A stretch of DNA of 64,000 nucleotides from assembly GCA_000733415.1 (NCBI GenBank), contig KL662192.1, positions 771,681-835,680 on the forward strand, in the 5' to 3' direction. Position 1 is the stretch's first letter; the number at the start of each line of letters is the position of its first letter. Of the stretch, positions 9,404 to 17,272 are shown piece after piece. Both the position numbers and the translations under genes were made by a program. The notes under the pieces are model-generated. The model saw only the letters and a list, made by a program, of their open reading frames with translations. It searched no databases and was not told where the DNA came from. Source of the DNA: [Leptolyngbya] sp. JSC-1 (GTDB lineage: Bacteria; Cyanobacteriota; Cyanobacteriia; Elainellales; Elainellaceae).

Positions 9404-9444
9404 GGAGTAGGGAGTTGGGAGTTGGGAGTTGGGAGTTGGGAGTA
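9396..9444. repeat. Heptanucleotide tandem repeat (GGGAGTT/GGGAGTA x7)
   Basis: Seven head-to-tail 7-bp units start inside the last codons of the haloperoxidase gene; its TAG stop is formed by the first units. Short tandem heptamer arrays of this kind are frequent in filamentous cyanobacterial genomes. Confidence 0.85.
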
Positions 9445-9784
9445 CTTTTTGGAAACTTGTTCAAAACTATACAACATCATAAATTTTTTACCAAAAGCCC
9501 CGTGCTTATACGGATCAGAATTGGGCAGGGGTTATAACAATCTTGGGTTTTAAGTTTTAAGTTTTGGGCGTGGTGGAATCTGCATTACAGTTCGACTGGT
9601 AGCCCAGTTAGAGAGAAGTGGTATTAGAAGCAGCTCGGTTGATCTTGATTCTGAGTCTGCTGCAATTGGGGACGCATCGCAACAAGTTGAACAAAATTAA
9701 CCCAATCGTAATTGCTAAATTCAACCATCTCACCATTGCTTGAAAACCTTGTGGAAATGCAGCTTTAGTACCATCAATAAAAAA

Positions 9785-11530
9785 ATGACGAGCGATATTG
9801 TCGGAGACAGCAAAGGCATCATTGGTCTTGATGGCCGTCAAACCGTTTTGAATTACACAGCCTATCCTTTTCGCACAGTTGGGCGAATTTTGGCCCGCTG
9901 GCGGGGTCAGGATGGACAACTCTACACCGCAGATGATACGATCCTCAGCTCGTCTGGCACGATGGTGAGCAGCTATCATGTTTTAACGGCTGGACACGCC
10001 TTTCACAATAAAGATTTGGGCGGTTTTGCTGATGTGGTTGAGTTTATCCCCGGATCCGGGGGTAGGGCGATCAGCAATCGGTCAGCAACCGATACCTATG
10101 CCGCCAGCAACGAATGGTTTGGTCGAGCCAAAGCAGATTGGATGACAACCTTTGCTAACTGGTCAGCCAATCAAGATTTGGACTGGGATCTGGGAGTCCT
10201 TACCCTGGACCGTAACCTAGGCAATCATACGGGCTGGCTCGCCTATGGCCACACAGATACCTTGGCGGCTGGCACTAGCGTCACCGCGACGGGTTATCCA
10301 GGCGACCGATTTGATGCGGATCGGAACGGGGTTTGGGATAACTACAACATGTCTACCCAAACTGGGCAAATTACTAAACTGACAACTCATCAATTGCAGA
10401 GTACGCAGCTCGATTATATTGCCGGAAATAGCGGTGGCCCTGTCTGGTTAAATAGTAACCAAACCATTTACGGTGTTGTCTCCCACAGCGATTTAAATGC
10501 TCAAGGACTGGCTGTTTCCAATGACGCCACCCGGATTACTAAAGATAAATTCGATACCATCAACAGTTGGATTAACCAGGACAATCAAATCCGTCGCCCC
10601 ACCGATCGCCCTGATCTGGTAGATTATGACCGCTGGTTTGACACTCAATTTGGCCGCTTCAACAAACTATCAGTGAGGTCAGGAGAAAACTTTAGTGTCA
10701 CTGCCTATCCCCGCAACAATGGCACAGCTCCATCAGGCAATTTTACGGTTTCGTTCTATGCCTCTACCGATCGCAGTGTGACCAATACCACAGGATCCCA
10801 CTGGCTATTGGGCAATGCCAACGTCTCATCACTGGCCCCGTTTAACTGGCGAACTGTGACTTGGAGTGGCGCGTTTCCTGCAGTACCAACCGGCAGTTAT
10901 CATATCATTGCCTTCTTTGATCCAACCAATGCAGTTCCTGAGTTTGACGATAGCGCCGACAGCAACCAGAAGGTGTTTGCCCAGAAGCTGACCGTTTTGC
11001 CGACCGCACCACTTTCTAACCCCTCGCCTCCCCAATCAACCCTCAAGCCGGGTACTACCCCCTCAATCAATCTTGGATCCAACCTAATCGTTGGCTTAGG
11101 CAGCGGCAAGGGGGGCAGCCAAAAAGGAACAGCGGGCACCACCCTAAAAGCGCTGAATCAAATTCGCCAGTCAGGCCAAGCTGCAGATGATTCGCTGATT
11201 GGCAGTCGTGCTGGTGTCTGGAATACGATCAAAGATGATTGGCTCAACATGGCCAAAGTTGCCAGAGGCAGCGCCAAAGCCGACAGCTTCCAGCTCAGCT
11301 CTACTACTCCCACCTTGATTAGAAACTTCAGAGGCAGACAGGGTGATCGGATCCTGGTACGGGAAGGCTTCGACTATCAGATCGACACGGCTGACTATGG
11401 GTTAGGCACGCGAGCAAAAGATACAGGAATTTATCAGGACAATGAACTCATTGCCCTCCTACAAGATGCTAGAGGGATTAGAACACTCACCGCCAATTCA
11501 AGTCCTCGCCTCCCCTTGAATAACTCTTGA
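9785..11530 (+). CDS. Trypsin-like serine protease with CARDB and cyanobacterial C-terminal domain
   Basis: About 581 residues. Residues 20-270 form a chymotrypsin-fold protease with the triad in place: TAGHA (His about 71), DWDLGVL (Asp about 135) and GNSGGPVW (Ser about 216). Residues about 290-420 form a CARDB beta-sandwich (RPDLVDYDRWF to SNQKVF). A Pro/Ser/Gly linker leads to a C-terminal module (about 500-575; KADSFQLSS, FRGRQGDRILV, YGLGTRAKDTGIY) that resembles the terminal calcium-associated domain of cyanobacterial exoproteins. No signal peptide follows ATG 9785, so type I secretion through the C-terminus is likely. The longer frame to TTG 9740 adds 15 residues without adding a signal peptide. 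Confidence 0.85.
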   Translation: MTSDIVGDSKGIIGLDGRQTVLNYTAYPFRTVGRILARWRGQDGQLYTADDTILSSSGTMVSSYHVLTAGHAFHNKDLGGFADVVEFIPGSGGRAISNRSATDTYAASNEWFGRAKADWMTTFANWSANQDLDWDLGVLTLDRNLGNHTGWLAYGHTDTLAAGTSVTATGYPGDRFDADRNGVWDNYNMSTQTGQITKLTTHQLQSTQLDYIAGNSGGPVWLNSNQTIYGVVSHSDLNAQGLAVSNDATRITKDKFDTINSWINQDNQIRRPTDRPDLVDYDRWFDTQFGRFNKLSVRSGENFSVTAYPRNNGTAPSGNFTVSFYASTDRSVTNTTGSHWLLGNANVSSLAPFNWRTVTWSGAFPAVPTGSYHIIAFFDPTNAVPEFDDSADSNQKVFAQKLTVLPTAPLSNPSPPQSTLKPGTTPSINLGSNLIVGLGSGKGGSQKGTAGTTLKALNQIRQSGQAADDSLIGSRAGVWNTIKDDWLNMAKVARGSAKADSFQLSSTTPTLIRNFRGRQGDRILVREGFDYQIDTADYGLGTRAKDTGIYQDNELIALLQDARGIRTLTANSSPRLPLNNS

Positions 11531-11569
11531 AACTACAGTATTCTTAGGGTAAGCGAGGCTGTGTAAGAC

Positions 11570-11626
11570 AAGGGGAGCTGAGAACTGGAGCGCGATTCGT
11601 TATGCGCAAGGTTCTTAGCTCCCCTT
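11570..11626. terminator. Hairpin between convergent genes
   Basis: AAGGGGAGCT (from 11570) pairs with AGCTCCCCTT (11617-11626), extended inside by GAGAAC/GTTCTT. It lies between the stop of the protease gene and the stop of desA on the other strand, the right place for a two-way terminator. No clear T-run follows on either side, so the assignment is positional. Confidence 0.45.
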
Positions 11627-11811
11627 AAGCTCTTTAGATTAATTGTTTTAGATTAATTGTTTGAATTAATTGTTTGGGTTAACTGTTTTAGCCATCAAGC
11701 TGCTGCTATAGCTGGAAGAAACACTCGATGCGCCCAAAGTAGGACTACCAGCATTTCGTCCAGCTTTTATAGAGTTAGCAGCGATTAATCAAGCAGAATC
11801 AGCAATCAAAA

Positions 11812-12858
11812 TTAGCGGTTGTATTCTTGAAAGGATTGATAGGCCGTCTCGGGATGATAGAGATGGCAGCGATCAACAATCCGCTTCATTAAGTCCCAAG
11901 AAAATTGCTGTTCTTGAATGTGACGACCCCAATTCTGCTGGAGGCTAGCGTGGGCTGCCCGCAAATTGTAGGCCGGAATCGCAACAGAGATGTGATGCGG
12001 CACATGCACATTAATATCGTGACAAAGGATTTCTACCCAACGGGGATAGCGACAATGAACCGTTCCAGCCAATTGCGCAGCTGCGGCATTCCACATCTCA
12101 GTTGGATAAAATTGAATCTCTGGAGCGGTGTGGTGCACCAGCGTGAAGGTGCTCATCCAGAAATGGTAAACCAACCAAGGCAGAAGCCAAAACTTGACAA
12201 AGCCCCAGATACCTGTAAAAGCAATCAGGCTAGGAAAGAACACAACCGCAAAAATTACAACCGCAGCAACCGAAATTTTCACCTTATCCCGATCCCGTTG
12301 GGAGAACTTGGATAAGTCAAAATGCAGGTTTCCCCAGTGGAAAATCGAAGCTAGCCACCAAAACCGACTGCGCAAACCACGATAGACGAATCGAATCAGC
12401 GGAGGTGCTCCGGCGTAGCTGTCGGAAGTCCAAGGTTGCCAAGCATTGTCTACCAACAGTTCATTCGTGTGGACATGGTGGAAATCATGCAGAATGCGCC
12501 AACTATGGAAAGGATAGATCAACGGCAGCATCAAGATATGCCCGACCCAATCATTAACCCAACGGCGTTTAGCAAACGAGCGATGCCCACAGTCATGAGC
12601 AATCACGAAGAAGCCGGTCAGGGCAGTGCCTGTGAAGATCCAGGCGAAGGGAAGCAGAAACCAGGGAGCATGAGCAATGGCAATATAGCCAGCTGTTACA
12701 GCCGAGACACTGAGCAGCACCTGTAGCCAAGCCTTACGGCGGTCTTTTTCAAAACAGGTGGGCGGCAGGGTTTTGATAATGTCTTTTAGTTCAAAATCAA
12801 GATCGGCATCTACTGAGAGAGCGGGTGTATTGACAAAATTTTCCGTCGTTGCAGTCAT
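11812..12858 (-). CDS. desA: Acyl-lipid delta-12 (omega-6) fatty acid desaturase
   Basis: A 348-residue membrane diiron desaturase that introduces the delta-12 double bond into lipid-bound oleate, using ferredoxin, in thylakoid and cytoplasmic membranes. All three histidine boxes are present: HDCGH at 88-92, HDFHHVH at 124-130 and HVPHH at 285-289. The start (TPALSVDADLDFELKDIIKTLP) resembles cyanobacterial DesA. Length is normal. The leader contains a hairpin at 12886-12909. desA is classically induced at low temperature, but nothing here proves this for the present gene. A delta-15 (DesB) role is less likely given the N-terminus and length. Confidence 0.88.
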   Translation of the reverse strand: MTATTENFVNTPALSVDADLDFELKDIIKTLPPTCFEKDRRKAWLQVLLSVSAVTAGYIAIAHAPWFLLPFAWIFTGTALTGFFVIAHDCGHRSFAKRRWVNDWVGHILMLPLIYPFHSWRILHDFHHVHTNELLVDNAWQPWTSDSYAGAPPLIRFVYRGLRSRFWWLASIFHWGNLHFDLSKFSQRDRDKVKISVAAVVIFAVVFFPSLIAFTGIWGFVKFWLLPWLVYHFWMSTFTLVHHTAPEIQFYPTEMWNAAAAQLAGTVHCRYPRWVEILCHDINVHVPHHISVAIPAYNLRAAHASLQQNWGRHIQEQQFSWDLMKRIVDRCHLYHPETAYQSFQEYNR

Positions 12859-12885
12859 GTAGTCGATTACATCTCCATATAAGGA

Positions 12886-12909
12886 TGGGTTGCATCATCA
12901 CACAACCCA
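12886..12909 (-). promoter_or_regulatory. Leader hairpin upstream of desA
   Basis: TGGGTTG (12886-12892) pairs with CAACCCA (12903-12909) around a 10-nt loop, 28 bp upstream of the desA start codon. It may be part of the 5' leader of the mRNA. A regulatory role is only inferred from position. Confidence 0.3.
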
Positions 12910-13074
12910 GAGTCGCGAACCTGACGCAAACACAGATAATGGCCCCATGCCACGTAAACTCAGATTCGGGTTCTAAGTAACCATCAGGACAGGCAGAACC
13001 CTGAAAATACTTAAAAAACCTTTACATTTATACCACAAGACGGGATTGACTATCCGATCCAAAAGCAGGGATTT

Positions 13075-13260
13075 TCAATCAATTCCATAATTTTTTAAGG
13101 CTTGTAGCAATTTTGCGTTGAAGTTCCTCAAAAAGCGGTCCTGTTGGCTTACTGCCATGAAGCGATAGGACAGAGCTTGGATCTTGAGTTGAATCAAAAA
13201 TTGGCCGTCAGCCTTACCAACCTTAAGAGTTAGAGCAAAATCATTCAACTTCGCATACAT
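13075..13260 (-). CDS. Small hypothetical protein (61 aa)
   Basis: A 61-codon frame from ATG 13260 encodes a basic, soluble peptide: MYAKLNDFALTLKVGK, then FLIQLKIQALSYRFMAV and a helical NAKLLQALKNYG. Residue use looks protein-like, with alternating hydrophobics suggesting a beta hairpin followed by a helix. It stands alone downstream of desA with no recognised domain. A TATATAATGTA-like stretch lies just upstream. It could be a small conserved cyanobacterial protein or a chance frame. Confidence 0.4.
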   Translation of the reverse strand: MYAKLNDFALTLKVGKADGQFLIQLKIQALSYRFMAVSQQDRFLRNFNAKLLQALKNYGID

Positions 13261-13754
13261 TATATATGTCTAATTTAGGATTGAGTAATAGTTACGGCAT
13301 CCACGGATAACTGTGTCAATTTTAATCACCAAACTACTTAGCAGAAACGAATCATCCGATTCTGTATATTACTTCTGGTTGATCTGCTAATTTCCCGCTG
13401 GTTTTTTGATGATTTTTTGATGATTTTGTATAAACTATGTTTCTCGATAGGTTGACTATGCCTTGAACCGTTTCATTTTTTCAGTCAACCCATTTCCAGT
13501 TAACCCGATTGCGATTAAAAATACCTCCGGTCAAATTTGGAAGCTGGGGACGAAAAACCCAATATCCAAGAAACCGGAGGCAATATACCTAAAGATGAGT
13601 CCTCTCTAGAACTGATTTAGTACTGTATACAGAGAGGGTAGAACCGCTAGAAACGGAACCAATCCATGCTAGAACACTTGCAGTAAATGAGTCGTTGAAT
13701 CGGAGTTGAGGGGAACACTACTTAGAATATCAGCGACCCGAGACTGACCTGAGA
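13261..13754. other. Intergenic region with predicted RNA structure
   Basis: No protein gene seen. The region holds GATGATTTT direct repeats near 13406-13432 and, at 13524-13660, three consecutive hairpins listed separately as a candidate RNA. Confidence 0.5.
13524..13660. ncRNA. Candidate structured RNA: three consecutive hairpins
   Basis: CCTCCGGT (13524-13531) pairs with ACCGGAGG (13573-13580). Inside it TGGA (13538-13541) pairs with TCCA (13565-13568), and TGGG (13545-13548) pairs with CCCA (13558-13561), so the helix is nested and interrupted by small internal loops. A second stem, CCTCTCT (13601-13607) with AGAGAGG (13631-13637), follows. A third, short one is CCG/CGG around 13644-13656. 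No known riboswitch or Yfr family was recognised and the strand is unknown. It could be a small RNA or a mobile-element remnant. Confidence 0.3.
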
Positions 13755-14339
13755 CTAAGAAGATGCTTTGCCCCGCCGCTTACGGGTGGGAGCAGCCGCA
13801 ACCGATTTAGTGCGTGAAGCAGTCGAGCGAGTTGTTTTGGGTTCAGGGGCACTTGCCTTCGCCGCGCTGCGTCTACCTCGTTTGGGTGCTGCTTCCGTCG
13901 ATGCAGCCGTTACCAAATCTGGCAATTCTTGATCTTCCTCAGGCTCTAATGCTTCAGCCGCCTTCGATGAACGGCGACGACGAGTTTGGGTGCCTGCTCC
14001 CTTTGCTTTGAGCTGGCGGTTACTACGTGCGAGGTAATGCTTCAGCGATGATGGCGCAATGGAAACACCCTGCTTAGCCAACATTGCTGCAATATCCTCG
14101 TAGGAATAACCTTTGTCCAAAGCAGCCGTAATGTGATCACGTAGCACATCCACCGCTTCCCGGAGGGAGAGCTTCTCTTTAGTTTTTTCGGGCAGGCTTT
14201 GTAAAGCTTCGGATGCCTGATCAATCGAAGCTTTCGTAACAAGCGTAGCGTTAGGAGAACGTCTAGTAGTTGAAATCATTGCGCAGTAGACTGAATCGTT
14301 TGAATCTAATCCTAACTTATTCTTGGTAATTTCAATCAT
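13755..14339 (-). CDS. Putative DNA-binding protein with HTH-like core and Lys/Arg/Ala-rich tail
   Basis: 194 residues from ATG 14339, or 174 from an in-frame ATG at 14279. Residues about 55-105 (LREAVDVLRDHITAALDKGYSYEDIAAMLAKQGV, split by position) read as a helix-turn-helix like that of plasmid/conjugation-associated regulators: a 'KGYS.EDIA..L...G..I....L..YL' pattern. The C-terminal 90 residues are low-complexity and very basic, with RRRRSSK, KRGRRSAAK and TRKRRGK patches resembling AT-hook or histone-like tails. It may bind DNA non-specifically or regulate a mobile element. The motif ATTTCAATCATCTT occurs twice around the longer start. No target is known. Confidence 0.6.
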   Translation of the reverse strand: MIEITKNKLGLDSNDSVYCAMISTTRRSPNATLVTKASIDQASEALQSLPEKTKEKLSLREAVDVLRDHITAALDKGYSYEDIAAMLAKQGVSIAPSSLKHYLARSNRQLKAKGAGTQTRRRRSSKAAEALEPEEDQELPDLVTAASTEAAPKRGRRSAAKASAPEPKTTRSTASRTKSVAAAPTRKRRGKASS

Positions 14340-14972
14340 CTTTTAACCATAAATCTAACAATTTCAATCATCTTTCCATGATAAATTCCGGTCGAAATTA
14401 AGCCCTGTGTTACTTGGCTGCTCATCTCCTACTTGCTGAAACCGCCAGTCTATCGGAAATTGCCCAAAATCTTGCTGCCGATCGCTTGCCCCAACTTCCC
14501 TGATCGTCTAGAACCTTTCACTCTTTCTCGATTAATCACTTCATTCGCCTAGCTATCTCTGGATTGTTCGGCTAGCTAGCATTTTGATAGTTTTGCCACA
14601 GTTTTGCCGCAGTCTTACGATAGTTTCGTCACAGTTTCGGCCATAGTTTCGCCTAAAATTTACCCCTATCTCTTGGTTATTGCCTCAGATCACTCAAAAT
14701 GGTGCCCATCTTACGTCAAAAGTCGCAGTAACATCAGCAAAGTAGCGGAGCCGTTCCAGGCTCAATCGCTACAAATGTATCATTGTATGAAGAATTGCAA
14801 CCTCAATTAGTGGTTTGCGATTTGGAAGACGCAAAACCAAGACACGATTTAATTTGCCTACAAGCCAATTACGATCTCGTCTATGATTTGCTGGTTGTGC
14901 AGGGTCTTATTTTTAGCCCTGTTTTCAATCCTGTTGCTAGCCCTGATGTAATCATTAATATAGAACATTCCT
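14340..14972. other. Intergenic region upstream of cryptochrome DASH
   Basis: No convincing gene. A 33-codon frame at about 14400-14503 (AAHLLLAETASLSEIAQNLA) looks like a coding remnant without a start. Two overlapping frames at 14604-15004 look like chance. An array of six ~11-bp repeats lies at 14587-14653. Confidence 0.4.
14587..14653 (+). repeat. 11-bp tandem array (AYAGTTTTGCC x6)
   Basis: Six degenerate units: ATAGTTTTGCC, ACAGTTTTGCC, GCAGTCTTACG, ATAGTTTCGTC, ACAGTTTCGGCC (12 bp) and ATAGTTTCGCC. One unit per helical turn is the pattern expected of an operator bound side by side by a direct-repeat regulator. It lies about 320 bp upstream of the cryptochrome gene. Confidence 0.55.
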
Positions 14973-16478
14973 GTGAATTCCCGAATCCTACTTTGGTATC
15001 GTAACGACCTGCGCTTGCACGACCATGAACCTCTAGAGCAAGCACTTCAGGAACAAGCAACCATCATCCCCGTCTACTGCTTTGACCCGCGCCAGTTTGG
15101 TAAAACTCAATTCGGCTTCCCCAAAACCGGCAGATTTCGGGCTCAATTTTTACAGCAGAGCGTCCTCGATCTACGCCGCTCGCTACAATTACTCGGTAGC
15201 GATCTGCTAGTTTTCCACGCACTGCCAGAGCAGGTGATTCCAGACTTAGTAAAAACGCTGAAAATTTCAGCTGTACACTATCACCAGGAAGTGACTGCCG
15301 AAGAACTAGCCGTTGAAGCTGCACTGAAGCAGGCTCTGGCTCAACTGCGTGTTCCGCTCAAGCCATTCTGGGGACACACACTTTATCATCCGGATGATTT
15401 GCCATTTGATCGGCAGAATATTCCAGAAGTTTTCACTACCTTTCGCAAGCAGGTCGAAAAACAGTGCTCGATTAATCCGGCCTTTCCCGCACCGCGTGCC
15501 CTCCCCCCTTTACCGACAACCATCACCCCTGGGCCAATTCCCAGCTTGAGCGATTTAGGTTTAGAGCCGCCCTTGGCTGAACCACGAGCCGTATTAGACT
15601 TTCAAGGTGGAGAAACCGCTGGTCAGGCTCGTTTAGATCAGTATTTTTGGCAGCAAGACTGCTTGCGTTATTACAAAGAGACACGCAACGGTTTATTGGG
15701 AGCAAACTATTCATCCAAGTTTTCACCCTGGTTAGCCCTAGGCTGTTTATCCCCTCGTTATATTTATGAACAGGTGCTACGCTACGAAGAACAGCGAGTA
15801 CGCAATGATTCGACCTATTGGTTAATCTTTGAGTTGCTGTGGCGAGACTATTTTCGTTTCGTTTGTACCAAACACGGCAATAAGGTTTTCCACCCATCCG
15901 GGCTACAGGGAATTGCGCTGCCGTGGAAACAGGATTGGCAACGATTTCATCAGTGGCAAGAAGGCAGAACCGGCTATCCGTTCGTGGATGCCAACATGCG
16001 AGAACTCGTCACAACTGGGTTTATGTCGAATCGAGGTCGGCAAAACGTAGCCAGTTTTTTGACTAAAAATCTTGGAATTGATTGGCGCATGGGCGCAGAG
16101 TGGTTTGAGTCACAGCTGATTGACTATGACGTGTGTAGCAACTGGGGCAACTGGAATTATACGGCAGGGGTAGGAAACGATGCACGTGGATTCCGTTTCT
16201 TTAATATCTCTAAACAAGCCAGAGATTATGATCCGCAAGGAGATTATGTGAAGCATTGGTTGCCGCAATTGAGACAGGTACCGACCCAGTGCGTCCACGA
16301 ACCGTGGCAACTCTCAGCAGCAGAACAGAACCAATATGAAGTGAGGCTAGGGGTTGATTACCCACTGCCGATTGTGGATTTATTTAAGTCGGCAGCCGCT
16401 AATGAAAAGCTGTACAATGCGGTAGTTTTGTCCTCTAATTTGTCTTCTAATCGGAGCAAGCAGCGCCGGAAACGGTAA
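14973..16478 (+). CDS. Cryptochrome DASH / photolyase family flavoprotein
   Basis: 501 residues. The N-terminal antenna-binding Rossmann domain starts ILLWYRNDLRLHDHEPL. The C-terminal FAD-binding helical domain contains GANYSSKFSPWLALGCLSPR, ELLWRDYFRF, MSNRGRQNVASF and the diagnostic run DYDVCSNWGNWNY / GVGNDARGFRFFNISKQ. FPKTGRFRAQFL near residue 50 and the long insertion around 140-200 fit the DASH class. DASH proteins use FAD and methenyltetrahydrofolate, repair cyclobutane dimers mainly in single-stranded DNA, and may signal. The start is a GTG at 14973 that fits the family start exactly; no strong ribosome-binding site is seen. A short basic Ser/Asn/Arg tail follows the last helix. Confidence 0.9.
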   Translation: MNSRILLWYRNDLRLHDHEPLEQALQEQATIIPVYCFDPRQFGKTQFGFPKTGRFRAQFLQQSVLDLRRSLQLLGSDLLVFHALPEQVIPDLVKTLKISAVHYHQEVTAEELAVEAALKQALAQLRVPLKPFWGHTLYHPDDLPFDRQNIPEVFTTFRKQVEKQCSINPAFPAPRALPPLPTTITPGPIPSLSDLGLEPPLAEPRAVLDFQGGETAGQARLDQYFWQQDCLRYYKETRNGLLGANYSSKFSPWLALGCLSPRYIYEQVLRYEEQRVRNDSTYWLIFELLWRDYFRFVCTKHGNKVFHPSGLQGIALPWKQDWQRFHQWQEGRTGYPFVDANMRELVTTGFMSNRGRQNVASFLTKNLGIDWRMGAEWFESQLIDYDVCSNWGNWNYTAGVGNDARGFRFFNISKQARDYDPQGDYVKHWLPQLRQVPTQCVHEPWQLSAAEQNQYEVRLGVDYPLPIVDLFKSAAANEKLYNAVVLSSNLSSNRSKQRRKR

Positions 16479-16485
16479 TTAGAAC

Positions 16486-17196
16486 TGATTACAACCATGA
16501 TTACAGTCGTGATTACAGAGGTTGTAATCAACAGAGCCAACCAGGGCCAAGCCGGGCTAATTCACCCCGATGATTACAGAATTTGATTACAGCCACCCAG
16601 CAGTCAGGTGTGAAGATGAAAGCGCAAAATTCTTTTCCAGCACGTATTACAGCGATTAAACCTGGAACAAACATGCTTCTCTTTGGGGGTTGCGATCTAG
16701 ACACATGGCTTGTAATCAGGGATTGGGGTTTAGGCTCTAGAGGATTTGTAATCAGAAGCTAGGTTTAGCTAGTTCGGGTAGCTTCAGGTCAGAATTCCTG
16801 GATTCAGTCCAGGCTTAGCCCAACGGGTCAAACAGCGCCCTCTTCTAGCCATGATTACAGCCAAAGCCTGATCTAGAGCCAACTTCAAGTCAGTAATTTT
16901 TTGGCTATCTTCTAAACCCCAACCCCCAAACTCAGTTCTGATTACAAAACTAGTCTAGACCCCAACCCCCAACTGATAACGGCTCAGTCTAGACCCCGGT
17001 CCCCAATCTTTCTAGACCCCAGCCCCAAGCGCCTCTAGACCCCCTGGGTCAAATTTTCTAGACCCCCATTCCCCTGCTCTCTAGAACCCAGGTCCCAATT
17101 TCTCTAGCGCCCATCTCCCAACGCTAAACTGGGAGCCTTGTGGGACGGGAACTGTCCGATCTTTGATTACAAACTCCTGTAATCAGTTTGATTACA
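16486..17196. repeat. TGATTACA box family (13 copies, both orientations)
   Basis: Exact copies on the + strand start at 16486, 16498, 16510, 16571, 16584, 16852, 16939, 17164 and 17189. Reverse copies (TGTAATCA) start at 16523, 16711, 16747 and 17178. The first three are spaced 12 bp apart. An 8-mer should occur far less than once by chance in 710 bp, so this is a binding-site cluster, probably for the replication protein or its regulator. Confidence 0.8.
16911..17125 (+). repeat. 23-bp iteron array (TCTAGACCCC core)
   Basis: Cores start at 16954, 16988, 17011, 17034, 17057, 17080 and 17103. From 16988 onward the period is exactly 23 bp. The consensus is TCTAGACCCC followed by about three variable bases and CCCCAA. 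The last two units are degenerate (TCTAGAACCC, TCTAGCGCCC). A one-mismatch unit, TCTAAACCCC, lies at 16911. Constant unit length without spacers distinguishes this from CRISPR. Confidence 0.85.
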
Positions 17197-17272
17197 AACG
17201 AGGCTGATTTCGGCCCAAACGGGATTAAACCACCTGATATAACCAAAATCAGTTGATTTAAGACAGCGGCTC

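Larger units (their letters stand above)
16479..17272. other. Putative replication origin region
   Basis: A 794-bp non-coding block directly upstream of the replication protein gene. It contains two dense families of short sites: 13 exact TGATTACA/TGTAATCA boxes between 16486 and 17196, and TCTAGACCCC-type iterons at 16911-17125. The pattern of iterons next to a rep gene is the usual layout of theta-replicating plasmid origins. No DnaA boxes or AT-rich 13-mers were clearly identified. Origin function is inferred from context. Confidence 0.65.

Noticed and set aside
14604..15004. Two overlapping plus-strand frames upstream of cryptochrome DASH
   Set aside because: No ribosome-binding site or domain; one covers the 11-bp array and the other runs into the cryptochrome gene in a different frame.
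16911..17125. Possible CRISPR array
   Set aside because: Units of 23 bp follow directly on each other with degenerate 3' parts and no distinct spacers; no cas genes are near. The pattern fits iterons.
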